Below are positions 30,772-37,384 of a stretch of DNA of 37,384 nt, piece after piece (the first letter of the stretch is position 1; the number at the start of each line of letters is the position of its first letter). The notes under the pieces were generated by a model. It saw only the letters and a list, made by a program, of their open reading frames with translations. It was not told where the DNA came from and did no database searches. Location: contig NZ_VUYS01000026.1 in assembly GCF_008389435.1 (NCBI RefSeq), positions 1-37,384 on the forward strand. The letters are read 5' to 3'. The DNA is from Candidatus Nitrosocosmicus agrestis. GTDB taxonomy: Archaea; Thermoproteota; Nitrososphaeria; Nitrososphaerales; Nitrososphaeraceae. The translations under genes and the position numbers were made by a program.

Positions 30772-32577
30772 TTATTTGAAACCATTTTTCATTTTATCGA
30801 TATCAGCCCTCTCAAGTTTGAGAAAAATTGGTGTAATATTTGAATTTATTTTGTGTTTGCCACCTATTAAAAGTTCTCCTGCAGAGTTCCATTTATGTTC
30901 AGTAATTTTGTCTGAATATCCCAACTGAGTCCATATTTTGGACGCCGAATCAGGGATGAAAGGGTATAATAATATCGATAAGGCCCTCACTCCATTGACA
31001 GAAATGAAAATGGTATTGTGAGAGTTGGTGGAGAATTTCCAAGGTTCCTTGTTCTGAAAATACTGATTAAAAAGTGAACTGAATTGAAGAATTTTTTTCA
31101 TAGCTTTATCAATATGGTTATTGTAGATTAAGTGTCCTATTTCTGATGGAGTTTGTTTTAAAAGATCGATTGCTTTCAAATCAAGTTCATCGAAGGTGGC
31201 ACATTCAGGAACTATACCTGAAAATTGCTTCAGGGTAAAGGAAAGCGTTCTATTAACAAAGTTTCCAATATTTGCAATTAATTCGTTGTTAATTTTTTCG
31301 TAGAATGTGTCCCAATCAAAATTAATGTCTGATTGAGAGTATGGTATAATGGAAGATAAATAGAACCTAAGATAATCCTTATTGAAAGTTTGAGTAAATC
31401 CGTTCAAACTAATTGACCAGTTTTTGCTTTTTGATAATTTTTTATTCTGAAAAAGCAAATGTCCCCGGGTTACTATCTTGTCAGGTAATTTATATTCATA
31501 ATTGATTCCCATTCTTATCGCAGGTAAGAACAGATAATGATGATAAACAATATCCTTTCCTATAAAGTGTATGACTTGGGAATTATTCCAAAGCTTTTTA
31601 CCATCCTCTTTGGTTGATTTTTCACAGTACTCTTTAAATGCCGAAATATAGCAAAGATGATTGTCAAACCAGCCATAAAACACCTTATTTTTAAATTCGT
31701 CATTCGATCCTATTTTTGGTATTGGTACTCCCCAGGTTAAATCGCGTGTAATATCCCAATCTTGCAAACCAGAATTAACCCAGCTTAATACGTAATTTAC
31801 TACATCTGTTTGTAAATCGGGATTTTCTGTCAACCATTTATTTAATTTTTCACCAAATTCAGAAAGCTTAAAGAAGTAATGAGTACTATCTTTCTTAATA
31901 GGCGAATTCCCGCATAAAAGGCATTTAGGGTCTTTTATAACCTCTGGAACCCTTCCACATGATTCACACAAATCTGAGTATTGATTTTCGGCATTACAGA
32001 ATGGGCACGTTCCAACTACATATCTATCTGGAAGGAATTTCTTGTCAACTGTGCAAAAATACTGAATAACATTTTCCTCATAAATAAAATTGTTTTTATA
32101 GAGTTTAATAAATACTTCTTGGACGAACTTTATGTTAGCTTCTGAACTTGTCTTGGAAAAAAAATCAAAGGTAATTCCAACTGATTCAAAATCGTTTTTA
32201 TCTTTGATATTCCATTCTCTCACATATTCGGACGGGTTTTTACCTGACTTTTCTGCCCGGATTAGTATTGGAGTGCCAAAATCATCTGTTGCGCATACAT
32301 GGGCTACTTTGTTCCCATTTAAATTCAAAAATCTGGCAAATATGTCCGCCGGAAGATAAGTGGAGGCAATATGTCCTAGATGAATTTCTCCATTTGCATA
32401 AGGTAAAGCAGAGGTTATGATAAAAGATTTATTTGATGGAATTTTTAAAGCGTCGGAAGGATCGATAGATATATTTTTGAACTCAGTTCCGTCAACAACC
32501 CGATGTAAGTGTGAATGAGTTTGATGTTTTTTAGCATTTTTAAGATTATTCTCAGTGTCTTCTGATTGGCCAGACAT
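30772..32577 (-). CDS. metG: Methionyl-tRNA synthetase
   Basis: It charges both initiator and elongator tRNA-Met. The class I HIGH motif is HLGH at 66-69 (ANGEIHLGH) and the KMSKS motif is KLSKSKNW. Between them lies the zinc knuckle with four Cys pairs (CPFC, CESC, CLLC and the earlier CTVD region). WGVPIPK and YGWFDNHLCYISA are further catalytic marks. The alpha-helical anticodon domain ends the protein. There is no C-terminal EMAP-like tRNA-binding domain. About 50 non-conserved residues precede the catalytic core (His/Asn/Lys-rich), yet no later ATG is available. It is divergent from the Rieske gene. Confidence 0.95.
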   Translation of the reverse strand: MSGQSEDTENNLKNAKKHQTHSHLHRVVDGTEFKNISIDPSDALKIPSNKSFIITSALPYANGEIHLGHIASTYLPADIFARFLNLNGNKVAHVCATDDFGTPILIRAEKSGKNPSEYVREWNIKDKNDFESVGITFDFFSKTSSEANIKFVQEVFIKLYKNNFIYEENVIQYFCTVDKKFLPDRYVVGTCPFCNAENQYSDLCESCGRVPEVIKDPKCLLCGNSPIKKDSTHYFFKLSEFGEKLNKWLTENPDLQTDVVNYVLSWVNSGLQDWDITRDLTWGVPIPKIGSNDEFKNKVFYGWFDNHLCYISAFKEYCEKSTKEDGKKLWNNSQVIHFIGKDIVYHHYLFLPAIRMGINYEYKLPDKIVTRGHLLFQNKKLSKSKNWSISLNGFTQTFNKDYLRFYLSSIIPYSQSDINFDWDTFYEKINNELIANIGNFVNRTLSFTLKQFSGIVPECATFDELDLKAIDLLKQTPSEIGHLIYNNHIDKAMKKILQFSSLFNQYFQNKEPWKFSTNSHNTIFISVNGVRALSILLYPFIPDSASKIWTQLGYSDKITEHKWNSAGELLIGGKHKINSNITPIFLKLERADIDKMKNGFK

Positions 32578-32645
32578 TTATGATATATTTACCATCGTCG
32601 AGGGTGTTTTTAATTCAACCGATTAGTGCGGTATTTTAAAAAACA

Positions 32646-32653
32646 TTTATAAT
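32646..32653 (+). promoter_or_regulatory. TATA box of the Rieske gene
   Basis: TTTATAAT is centred 30 bases before ATG 32680, the classic leaderless arrangement. The 102-base gap also contains the metG promoter on the other strand. Confidence 0.5.
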
Positions 32654-32679
32654 TTTTAATCTCAATCAATCAATATTAG

Positions 32680-32985
32680 ATGACTTGGATCAAAGTTGCT
32701 AGTGTAAAAGACGTTAAGGAAGGAAGCGGTAAAGAATTAAACGTCAATGGCCAAAGGATTGCATTATTTGTTTCAAAACAAAAGTATTATGCGATTGAGG
32801 CATTGTGTAGGCATCAGGATGGCTCTCTTGCTCCAGGTAAAGTAGTAGGCGAAATTGTCGAGTGTCCTCTACACTTTTGGCATTATAATATTAGGACTGG
32901 AGAACTCCTAGATTATATGGAAGGCGTAAAGTTAACAACTTATCCAGTAGAAGTAAGAAAAGATGACATATACCTAAATGTTTAA
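32680..32985 (+). CDS. Rieske [2Fe-2S] ferredoxin
   Basis: This is a 101-residue soluble single-domain Rieske protein. The cluster ligands are C43-x-H45 (LCRHQDG) and C62-x2-H65 (CPLHFWHYN), with the standard 16-residue spacing. The closing part TYPVEVRKDDIYLNV is the usual last beta strands. It has no signal peptide or membrane anchor, so it is a cytoplasmic electron carrier, like those serving oxygenases or nitrite reductase NirD-type subunits. The partner is not in the window. The start is ATG 32680. cysS follows after 38 bases. Confidence 0.92.
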   Translation: MTWIKVASVKDVKEGSGKELNVNGQRIALFVSKQKYYAIEALCRHQDGSLAPGKVVGEIVECPLHFWHYNIRTGELLDYMEGVKLTTYPVEVRKDDIYLNV

Positions 32986-33023
32986 TTTTTTATCCCAAGT
33001 CTTGTGAAAACTAAAGGAATAAT

Positions 33024-34442
33024 ATGAAATTATTTAACACTCTTTCAAAGAAAATAGAGGAAGTTGATTTCAATTCTGGAAATATTAACGTATACTTGTG
33101 TGGGGTAACAGTTTATGATGAATGTCATATAGGCCATGCCAGGACCATTATAGTATTTGATGTTCTTAGAAGGTTTCTAGAATCTTTAGAGGTAAATGTA
33201 AATTTTGTCCAAAATTTTACAGATATCGATGACAAGATAATTACAAAAGCATCAAAAGAAAATGTGACAGCCGATGAAATTTCAAAGAAATATATAGATA
33301 ATTATTATCGAGATTTTGATGAACTCAATGTTTTAAGAGCTACACATTATCCTTTGGTTACTGAGAACATTGATGAGATAATTGATTTTGTAAATAATTT
33401 AATCAAAAAGAATATGGCATATGTCGGTTTAAATGGAGTCTATTACAGAGTAAAAAGTTTCCCTGAATATGGGAAATTGTCAAAAATGAATATAGAACGG
33501 ATGGGATTGGGTGCCAGAGTTGAGGTTGATGACTCAAAAGATGACCCAAGGGATTTCGCTCTATGGAAGTTTAGCTCGAAGTCTCCAACATGGAAGGCCC
33601 CATGGGGTAGTGGAAGGCCTGGATGGCATATAGAATGTTCAGTAATGGCCCTAAAGTATTTGGGAGGAAACATTGATATTCATGGAGGAGGACAAGACCT
33701 TATTTTTCCTCACCATGAGAATGAGATTGCTCAGTCTGAAGGTTTGACGGGAACAGAATTTGCAAAATTGTGGATGCATGTTGGCATGGTAACTATGCAG
33801 TCTGAAAAAATGTCTAAATCAATTGGCAACACAGTTAAAGTGGCAGAAATCCTTAAAACGGTTGGTCCCAATGTTGTAAGGTTATTTTGTTTGTCATCCC
33901 ATTACTCAAAACCAATTGATTATACCGACAATACAATTTCAGAGATGAAGAGTAAATGGAGACAAGTCGACAATGCATATTCTGAGTTAGAATTTAGGAT
34001 CAGGAATAAATTATTTTCAGAAGTGGCGAATAGGACACGCGAATCAATTCTCAACGGAAATAAAGAAATATTTGCGGAATTTAAAGCCCATTTGGAAAAT
34101 GATCTCAATTTTTCTGGAGCAACGAGTTCATTTTTTAGATTTGTGAACATCATAAATAACCTCTTAAGTCATGAAGAAAAATTAGATGAAAACGTATTGA
34201 AGAACTCATTCAAAGTTTTACGCGACTTTATTCAAGTATTGGGTTTCAAGCCTCAAGAAGTTAATGAAGAAGAAGCCAAGCAAATAGAAAGTCTAACAAA
34301 ACAAAGGGATCGATTACGAAGAGAAAAAAAATACAAAGAAGCTGATGTTGTCCGATCTGAGCTCGAAGAACAGTTTAATGTTGAATTGATTGACCATAGG
34401 AATTTTACATCTTGGAAAAAAAAGACTATAGACGATATCTGA
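33024..34442 (+). CDS. cysS: Cysteinyl-tRNA synthetase
   Basis: It charges tRNA-Cys. The HIGH motif is at 35-38 (DECHIGHAR), KMSKS near 262-266 (EKMSKSIGN), and the zinc ligands are in LCGVTVYD (C26), WHIECSVM and FPHHENEIAQSE. The ERGRPGWHIE-type stretch is GSGRPGWHIE. The C-terminal helical anticodon region is present, with QIESLTKQRDRLRREKKYKEAD. The 472 residues fit. A direct CysRS means the organism need not rely on the SepRS/SepCysS route of methanogens. ATG 33024 has AAGGAATAAT upstream. Confidence 0.96.
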   Translation: MKLFNTLSKKIEEVDFNSGNINVYLCGVTVYDECHIGHARTIIVFDVLRRFLESLEVNVNFVQNFTDIDDKIITKASKENVTADEISKKYIDNYYRDFDELNVLRATHYPLVTENIDEIIDFVNNLIKKNMAYVGLNGVYYRVKSFPEYGKLSKMNIERMGLGARVEVDDSKDDPRDFALWKFSSKSPTWKAPWGSGRPGWHIECSVMALKYLGGNIDIHGGGQDLIFPHHENEIAQSEGLTGTEFAKLWMHVGMVTMQSEKMSKSIGNTVKVAEILKTVGPNVVRLFCLSSHYSKPIDYTDNTISEMKSKWRQVDNAYSELEFRIRNKLFSEVANRTRESILNGNKEIFAEFKAHLENDLNFSGATSSFFRFVNIINNLLSHEEKLDENVLKNSFKVLRDFIQVLGFKPQEVNEEEAKQIESLTKQRDRLRREKKYKEADVVRSELEEQFNVELIDHRNFTSWKKKTIDDI

Positions 34443-34500
34443 CAATATAATTTACGGTATAAACCCCCAAAGATTAAGTCATATATTGAAGTTTTTTTGA

Positions 34501-34510
34501 ATATTTTTAT
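34501..34510 (+). promoter_or_regulatory. TATA box of the anchored exported protein gene
   Basis: ATATTTTTAT is centred 27 bases before ATG 34533, the spacing of a leaderless transcript. Confidence 0.45.
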
Positions 34511-34532
34511 CCAAGCCAAATAATTCAAATAT

Positions 34533-35024
34533 ATGAATAAAGCTGAGAAGAAGAAAACAGCTTTTTTAATAGGGATTTCAATAGTGGCAATAGCCTTGCT
34601 ACTACTTGTTAATGTTAGGTCGGTGCAGACAAGTGAAAATCAATATGCGAATTATTTTGCGTCAGTGACTCAAAGTTCCGTAAATTTAACTAGGGACTAT
34701 CAAGATAAAATAGGATTATGGGAGCTGGGACAAATTTCCAATTCATCAATGGCACTAATTACAGATGACTATTTACGAAATTTTACTACTCAGTTAGATC
34801 GTTTTAACCAAACCGAGTCTCCAGATGTATTCAAAGATGCAAAAAATAGCCTAGCAAATTCCTTTGCTAATGAAATTAAAAGCTATGAATATTTTAAAGA
34901 TTTTCTAGTTACTGGCAATGAAACTATGAATCAAATTTCAACAGTATACCTATCAAAATCATTAGAAGACGAAGCAAATGCTTTCAAATATTACAAGGAT
35001 GTAATAAATGGGACTAAATCCTGA
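34533..35024 (+). CDS. Membrane-anchored extracytoplasmic protein, unknown function
   Basis: The 163-residue protein has a strongly basic start (KAEKKK), one membrane segment at about 10-29 (FLIGISIVAIALLLLVNV) and an external helical domain. The segment lacks a convincing cleavage site, so it is probably a signal anchor. The outside part carries several N-glycosylation sequons (NLT, NSS, NFT, NQT, NET, NGT) and no cysteine. It has no catalytic motif. The pattern of two long helices with Phe/Tyr spacing resembles small archaeal surface or sensor-input domains, but nothing more can be claimed. It stands alone behind cysS. Confidence 0.75.
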   Translation: MNKAEKKKTAFLIGISIVAIALLLLVNVRSVQTSENQYANYFASVTQSSVNLTRDYQDKIGLWELGQISNSSMALITDDYLRNFTTQLDRFNQTESPDVFKDAKNSLANSFANEIKSYEYFKDFLVTGNETMNQISTVYLSKSLEDEANAFKYYKDVINGTKS

Positions 35025-35099
35025 TTCGTAAATATAACCTGTTGGTTCGCAATTTATGTGTTAAATTGTTTGTTAAGTTTTTAATTGAGGAAAAACAAT

Positions 35100-36098
35100 T
35101 TATTTTGAAAAGATTGTTCCAGCTGGTATAATTGAATCTGGTGGAATCTTACGACCTGGCAGTACAATCACGGATGCGCCAATAGAACTATTGTTGGATA
35201 CGACTGCTCCAAAATGATTTCTTCCGGTATCAACCAATTCTCCATTGATTCGGTATTGTACATTCTTTCGTGTGAGTAATACATTTGCAGTTCCCGAATA
35301 TCCACCAAACCAAACATTCTTTCCTATCATACTATCTAAAATGACATTATGATGAGAAATTTTTGCATTTCCCGCAAAATACGTTTTTCCAATTTCGCAA
35401 TTAAATCCTATATTAGTATTATAATCAAGCATACTGTTCCTTATCAATGATCCCATCCCAATAAAGCTTCCATTTCCAATATATGTCGGTCCTTTTATTT
35501 TGGCAAAGTCATCAATCACAACATTATCTTCTATGATGCAAGGTCCCTCTATGATGGCAGTCTTTGCAATAGATGCTTTGTTTGATATAATTGAGTGAGT
35601 GACTTCATTCTTGAGTAACTCTTGAATTATATCAAGAAATTCCCATGGATATTTGAATCTATAATATTCTAAACTCTTTTTAGTCGACCTTTTTCCTATC
35701 AATGCGTTACAAGGCAGGAACAACAGGTTTTTATTAGAAACAAGGGAATTTTGTAAAATATTGTTCGATAAATGCACACTATCCCCGTCTGAAATTTCAA
35801 GTTTGTAAGAGACACGAGACTCATTTTTGATTAACCTGGCATAGGTATTGTCGTCTATTTCTTCTACTGGTATTCCAGTTGTCGATTTTACCAGTCGAGA
35901 AATGAAATTCATTTTCTTCGGCACAAAAACTGTTTCCAAACCATACAAAGAGTCAAGTAATTCAATATTTCTAGTCACAAGTGCTCTTCCAAAGAGGTAT
36001 AATGAGCAATTTGACGGGATTGTGCTATCAACTTCACTTTCATTGTAGTCTAAGAAGGAATATGTAGTAGAAGAAGATTGCATAAATACTATTTTCAT
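35100..36098 (-). CDS. GlmU-like left-handed beta-helix protein (putative sugar acyltransferase)
   Basis: Residues from about 180 to the end form hexapeptide-repeat coils (IIEGPCIIEDNVVIDDFAKI, then YIGNGSFIGMGSLI, IGASVIVLPGR) as in the acetyltransferase half of GlmU and archaeal sugar-1-phosphate nucleotidylyltransferases. The stretch YPWEFLDIIQELL is the usual hinge before the coils, and GRNHFGAVV with a His resembles the active-site coil. Residues 1-150 occupy the place of the nucleotidyltransferase domain but lack its glycine-rich GxGTR signature. The protein is therefore probably acetyltransferase-only or non-catalytic at the N-terminus. It likely serves surface sugar synthesis. The start is ATG 36098. 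Confidence 0.8.
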   Translation of the reverse strand: MKIVFMQSSSTTYSFLDYNESEVDSTIPSNCSLYLFGRALVTRNIELLDSLYGLETVFVPKKMNFISRLVKSTTGIPVEEIDDNTYARLIKNESRVSYKLEISDGDSVHLSNNILQNSLVSNKNLLFLPCNALIGKRSTKKSLEYYRFKYPWEFLDIIQELLKNEVTHSIISNKASIAKTAIIEGPCIIEDNVVIDDFAKIKGPTYIGNGSFIGMGSLIRNSMLDYNTNIGFNCEIGKTYFAGNAKISHHNVILDSMIGKNVWFGGYSGTANVLLTRKNVQYRINGELVDTGRNHFGAVVSNNSSIGASVIVLPGRKIPPDSIIPAGTIFSK

Positions 36099-36211
36099 TA
36101 TACCATCAATGATGAGTATAAAATAATATAATTAGATTTTGAAACAAGTATAATGATTTTTTGATGGTCAAAAACAACTATTCAAAAAATACATAAACAT
36201 TAACTATAACT

Positions 36212-37201
36212 TTAATGTTTATGTTTTGATACTTTGTAAGCCTCAATCAGATCAAGAAAATAAAACAAATAAGTCCTTTCATTTATTTTCAAAATCCACG
36301 GAATGTATGATTCCTTCTTTGTTTTGATTGTTACCTCAAAACCCATTTTTTCTAATTTTAAACGTAATACTTGATCATTTAGGTCGGGGTTAAACACGAT
36401 TTCTCTATTGTAGTCGTATGGAGTGGTAGTTACAAACATACAATTTGGCTTCAACAAAGCATGAATCTGGGGAAGTAATTCTTCAATAGGCAAGAATTCA
36501 AGGATATTTAAGCCAAACACTAAGTCAAATTTTTGATTATTGAAAGGAAGATTGAGTATATCTGCAACAAAGAATTCAGTATTGGTGATCTTTGACTCAA
36601 GTGATTTTCTCTTAGCTTCCACGATAAAAGAAAATGAAGTATCCACCCCAAAGACAAAGGAGAATTTTTTTGATAATTCAAATGTGGAAAGTCCTAAAGC
36701 ACAACCAAGGTCCAATGCTATTCCCTCAGGATTAAAATTTATTCCAGTAGTTAACTTCTTATATATATCTGAGGGTTTAATTTTCCACCGTAGTAGATGA
36801 AGGAATTTATCACTCTCAAAAGATTCATTATGAAGCCATTTATATGTGTGAAAGTATCTACCATATGATTCGTATCTATCTTCTATTGTCACATCTTTAT
36901 TACTCATATTCATTGACAAATCCTTAAGAAATTCTTTCATAGCCTGACTTTCACATTCGGAATACCATTTCCCAAACAAGGTTGGCCTCTGCGCGGCATA
37001 TTTTAACAAGTCTTTTACTATTATTGCAACACCCGAGATAATTGGATATTTAATACCACATTTGGAACAATTTAAAAACCCTTCCAGACATTCATTTTTT
37101 GCTTCAGGATGGATTATAAGTGATTGAAGAGTCAACGGAGTTCTTTTCTCATCATGATTAATACAATACAAAAAATTAAAGTTAAATAGAGATGATTTCA
37201 A
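36212..37201 (-). CDS. SAM-dependent methyltransferase with Trm112-like zinc segment
   Basis: The first 60 residues look like a Trm112-type zinc ribbon. There is a C-x2-H (YCINHDEKRTPL) and a C-x2-C (NCSKCGIKYPIISGVAII), so the first pair is changed from the usual two cysteines. The methyltransferase fold begins near 165 with LDLGCALGLSTFELS, VFGVDTSFSFI, NLPFNNQKFDLVFGLNILEF and MFVTTTPYDYNRE. Such fusions methylate small molecules or surface lipids and sugars; the substrate is unknown. The start is TTG 37201, as no ATG occurs before the zinc segment. It is upstream of, and on the same strand as, the GlmU-like gene, which suggests a joint surface role. Confidence 0.82.
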   Translation of the reverse strand: MKSSLFNFNFLYCINHDEKRTPLTLQSLIIHPEAKNECLEGFLNCSKCGIKYPIISGVAIIVKDLLKYAAQRPTLFGKWYSECESQAMKEFLKDLSMNMSNKDVTIEDRYESYGRYFHTYKWLHNESFESDKFLHLLRWKIKPSDIYKKLTTGINFNPEGIALDLGCALGLSTFELSKKFSFVFGVDTSFSFIVEAKRKSLESKITNTEFFVADILNLPFNNQKFDLVFGLNILEFLPIEELLPQIHALLKPNCMFVTTTPYDYNREIVFNPDLNDQVLRLKLEKMGFEVTIKTKKESYIPWILKINERTYLFYFLDLIEAYKVSKHKH

Positions 37202-37384
37202 TTGATATTTCTTTTTATTAATGCATTATAGATGTTTGTAGCAATTTATTCAGTTAGGGGATTTAAACTCCTAGTTGTAATAGTCGACCGATGGATTGCA
37301 CCAATTTATCATATCAGATTTTATGTTCTTCTTACATGGAAGAAGTAATAATTGAAACTTGACCCTTCTTCCTAATTTATTTAC

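Noticed and set aside
37202-37384. tRNA-like or other RNA gene at the right edge
   Set aside because: A short partial inverted repeat (around AGGGGATTTAAACTCCT) is present, but no acceptor stem, T-loop consensus or anticodon arm could be fitted.

Overview
The window looks like chromosomal DNA of an ammonia-oxidising-type archaeon (Nitrososphaeria/Thaumarchaeota). The low GC content (roughly one third, estimated by eye) and the gene set would fit a Nitrosocosmicus-like lineage. The archaeal signals are class I lysyl-tRNA synthetase, archaeal Elp3, NadM-type NMN adenylyltransferase, GHMP-type shikimate kinase, the archaeal entry to the shikimate pathway (aroA'/aroB'), the F420 enzymes CofG and CofH, and TATA boxes about 25-30 nt upstream of start codons with almost no leader. 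No amo, 16S rRNA or tRNA gene is visible, so the lineage is inferred.

Layout. 1-126 is the inner end of an IS that runs off the left edge. 317-4167 holds small or membrane proteins of unknown function and a divergent gap with a candidate structured RNA (about 1560-1700). 4251-10848 (minus strand) carries lysS, elp3, purM and citrate synthase; nadE is divergent at 10947. A 680-bp IS6-like element with a broken transposase and an 8-bp target duplication sits at 11847-12526, just upstream of the next promoter. 12589-25831 (all plus strand) is a shikimate/aromatic amino acid cluster: aroA', aroB', an orphan DNA methyltransferase, tatC, aroD, aroE, aroK, aroA, aroC, a chorismate mutase-aminotransferase fusion, tyrA, then ilvC. 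After a 592-bp gap come cofG-cofH (overlapping) and an EgtD-like histidine methyltransferase. The right part has nadM and metG (minus), a Rieske ferredoxin and cysS (plus), an anchored exported protein, a GlmU-like left-handed beta-helix protein and a Trm112-like/SAM methyltransferase.

How they work together. The aro block encodes every step from the aspartate-semialdehyde-derived entry to chorismate, then prephenate formation and the tyrosine branch; prephenate dehydratase is not in the window. elp3 and lysS are 5 nt apart and probably cotranscribed, joining a wobble-uridine modifier with a synthetase. cofG/cofH make the deazaflavin chromophore of F420. nadE and nadM both serve NAD synthesis but lie about 19 kb apart.

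The points most worth a second look are the candidate RNA at 1560-1700 (a 19-bp stem whose G.U pairs fix its strand, behind a well-placed TATA box), the CM-aminotransferase fusion in an otherwise complete aro cluster, the IS insertion against the aro promoter, and a hairpin repeated at 678 and 9594.
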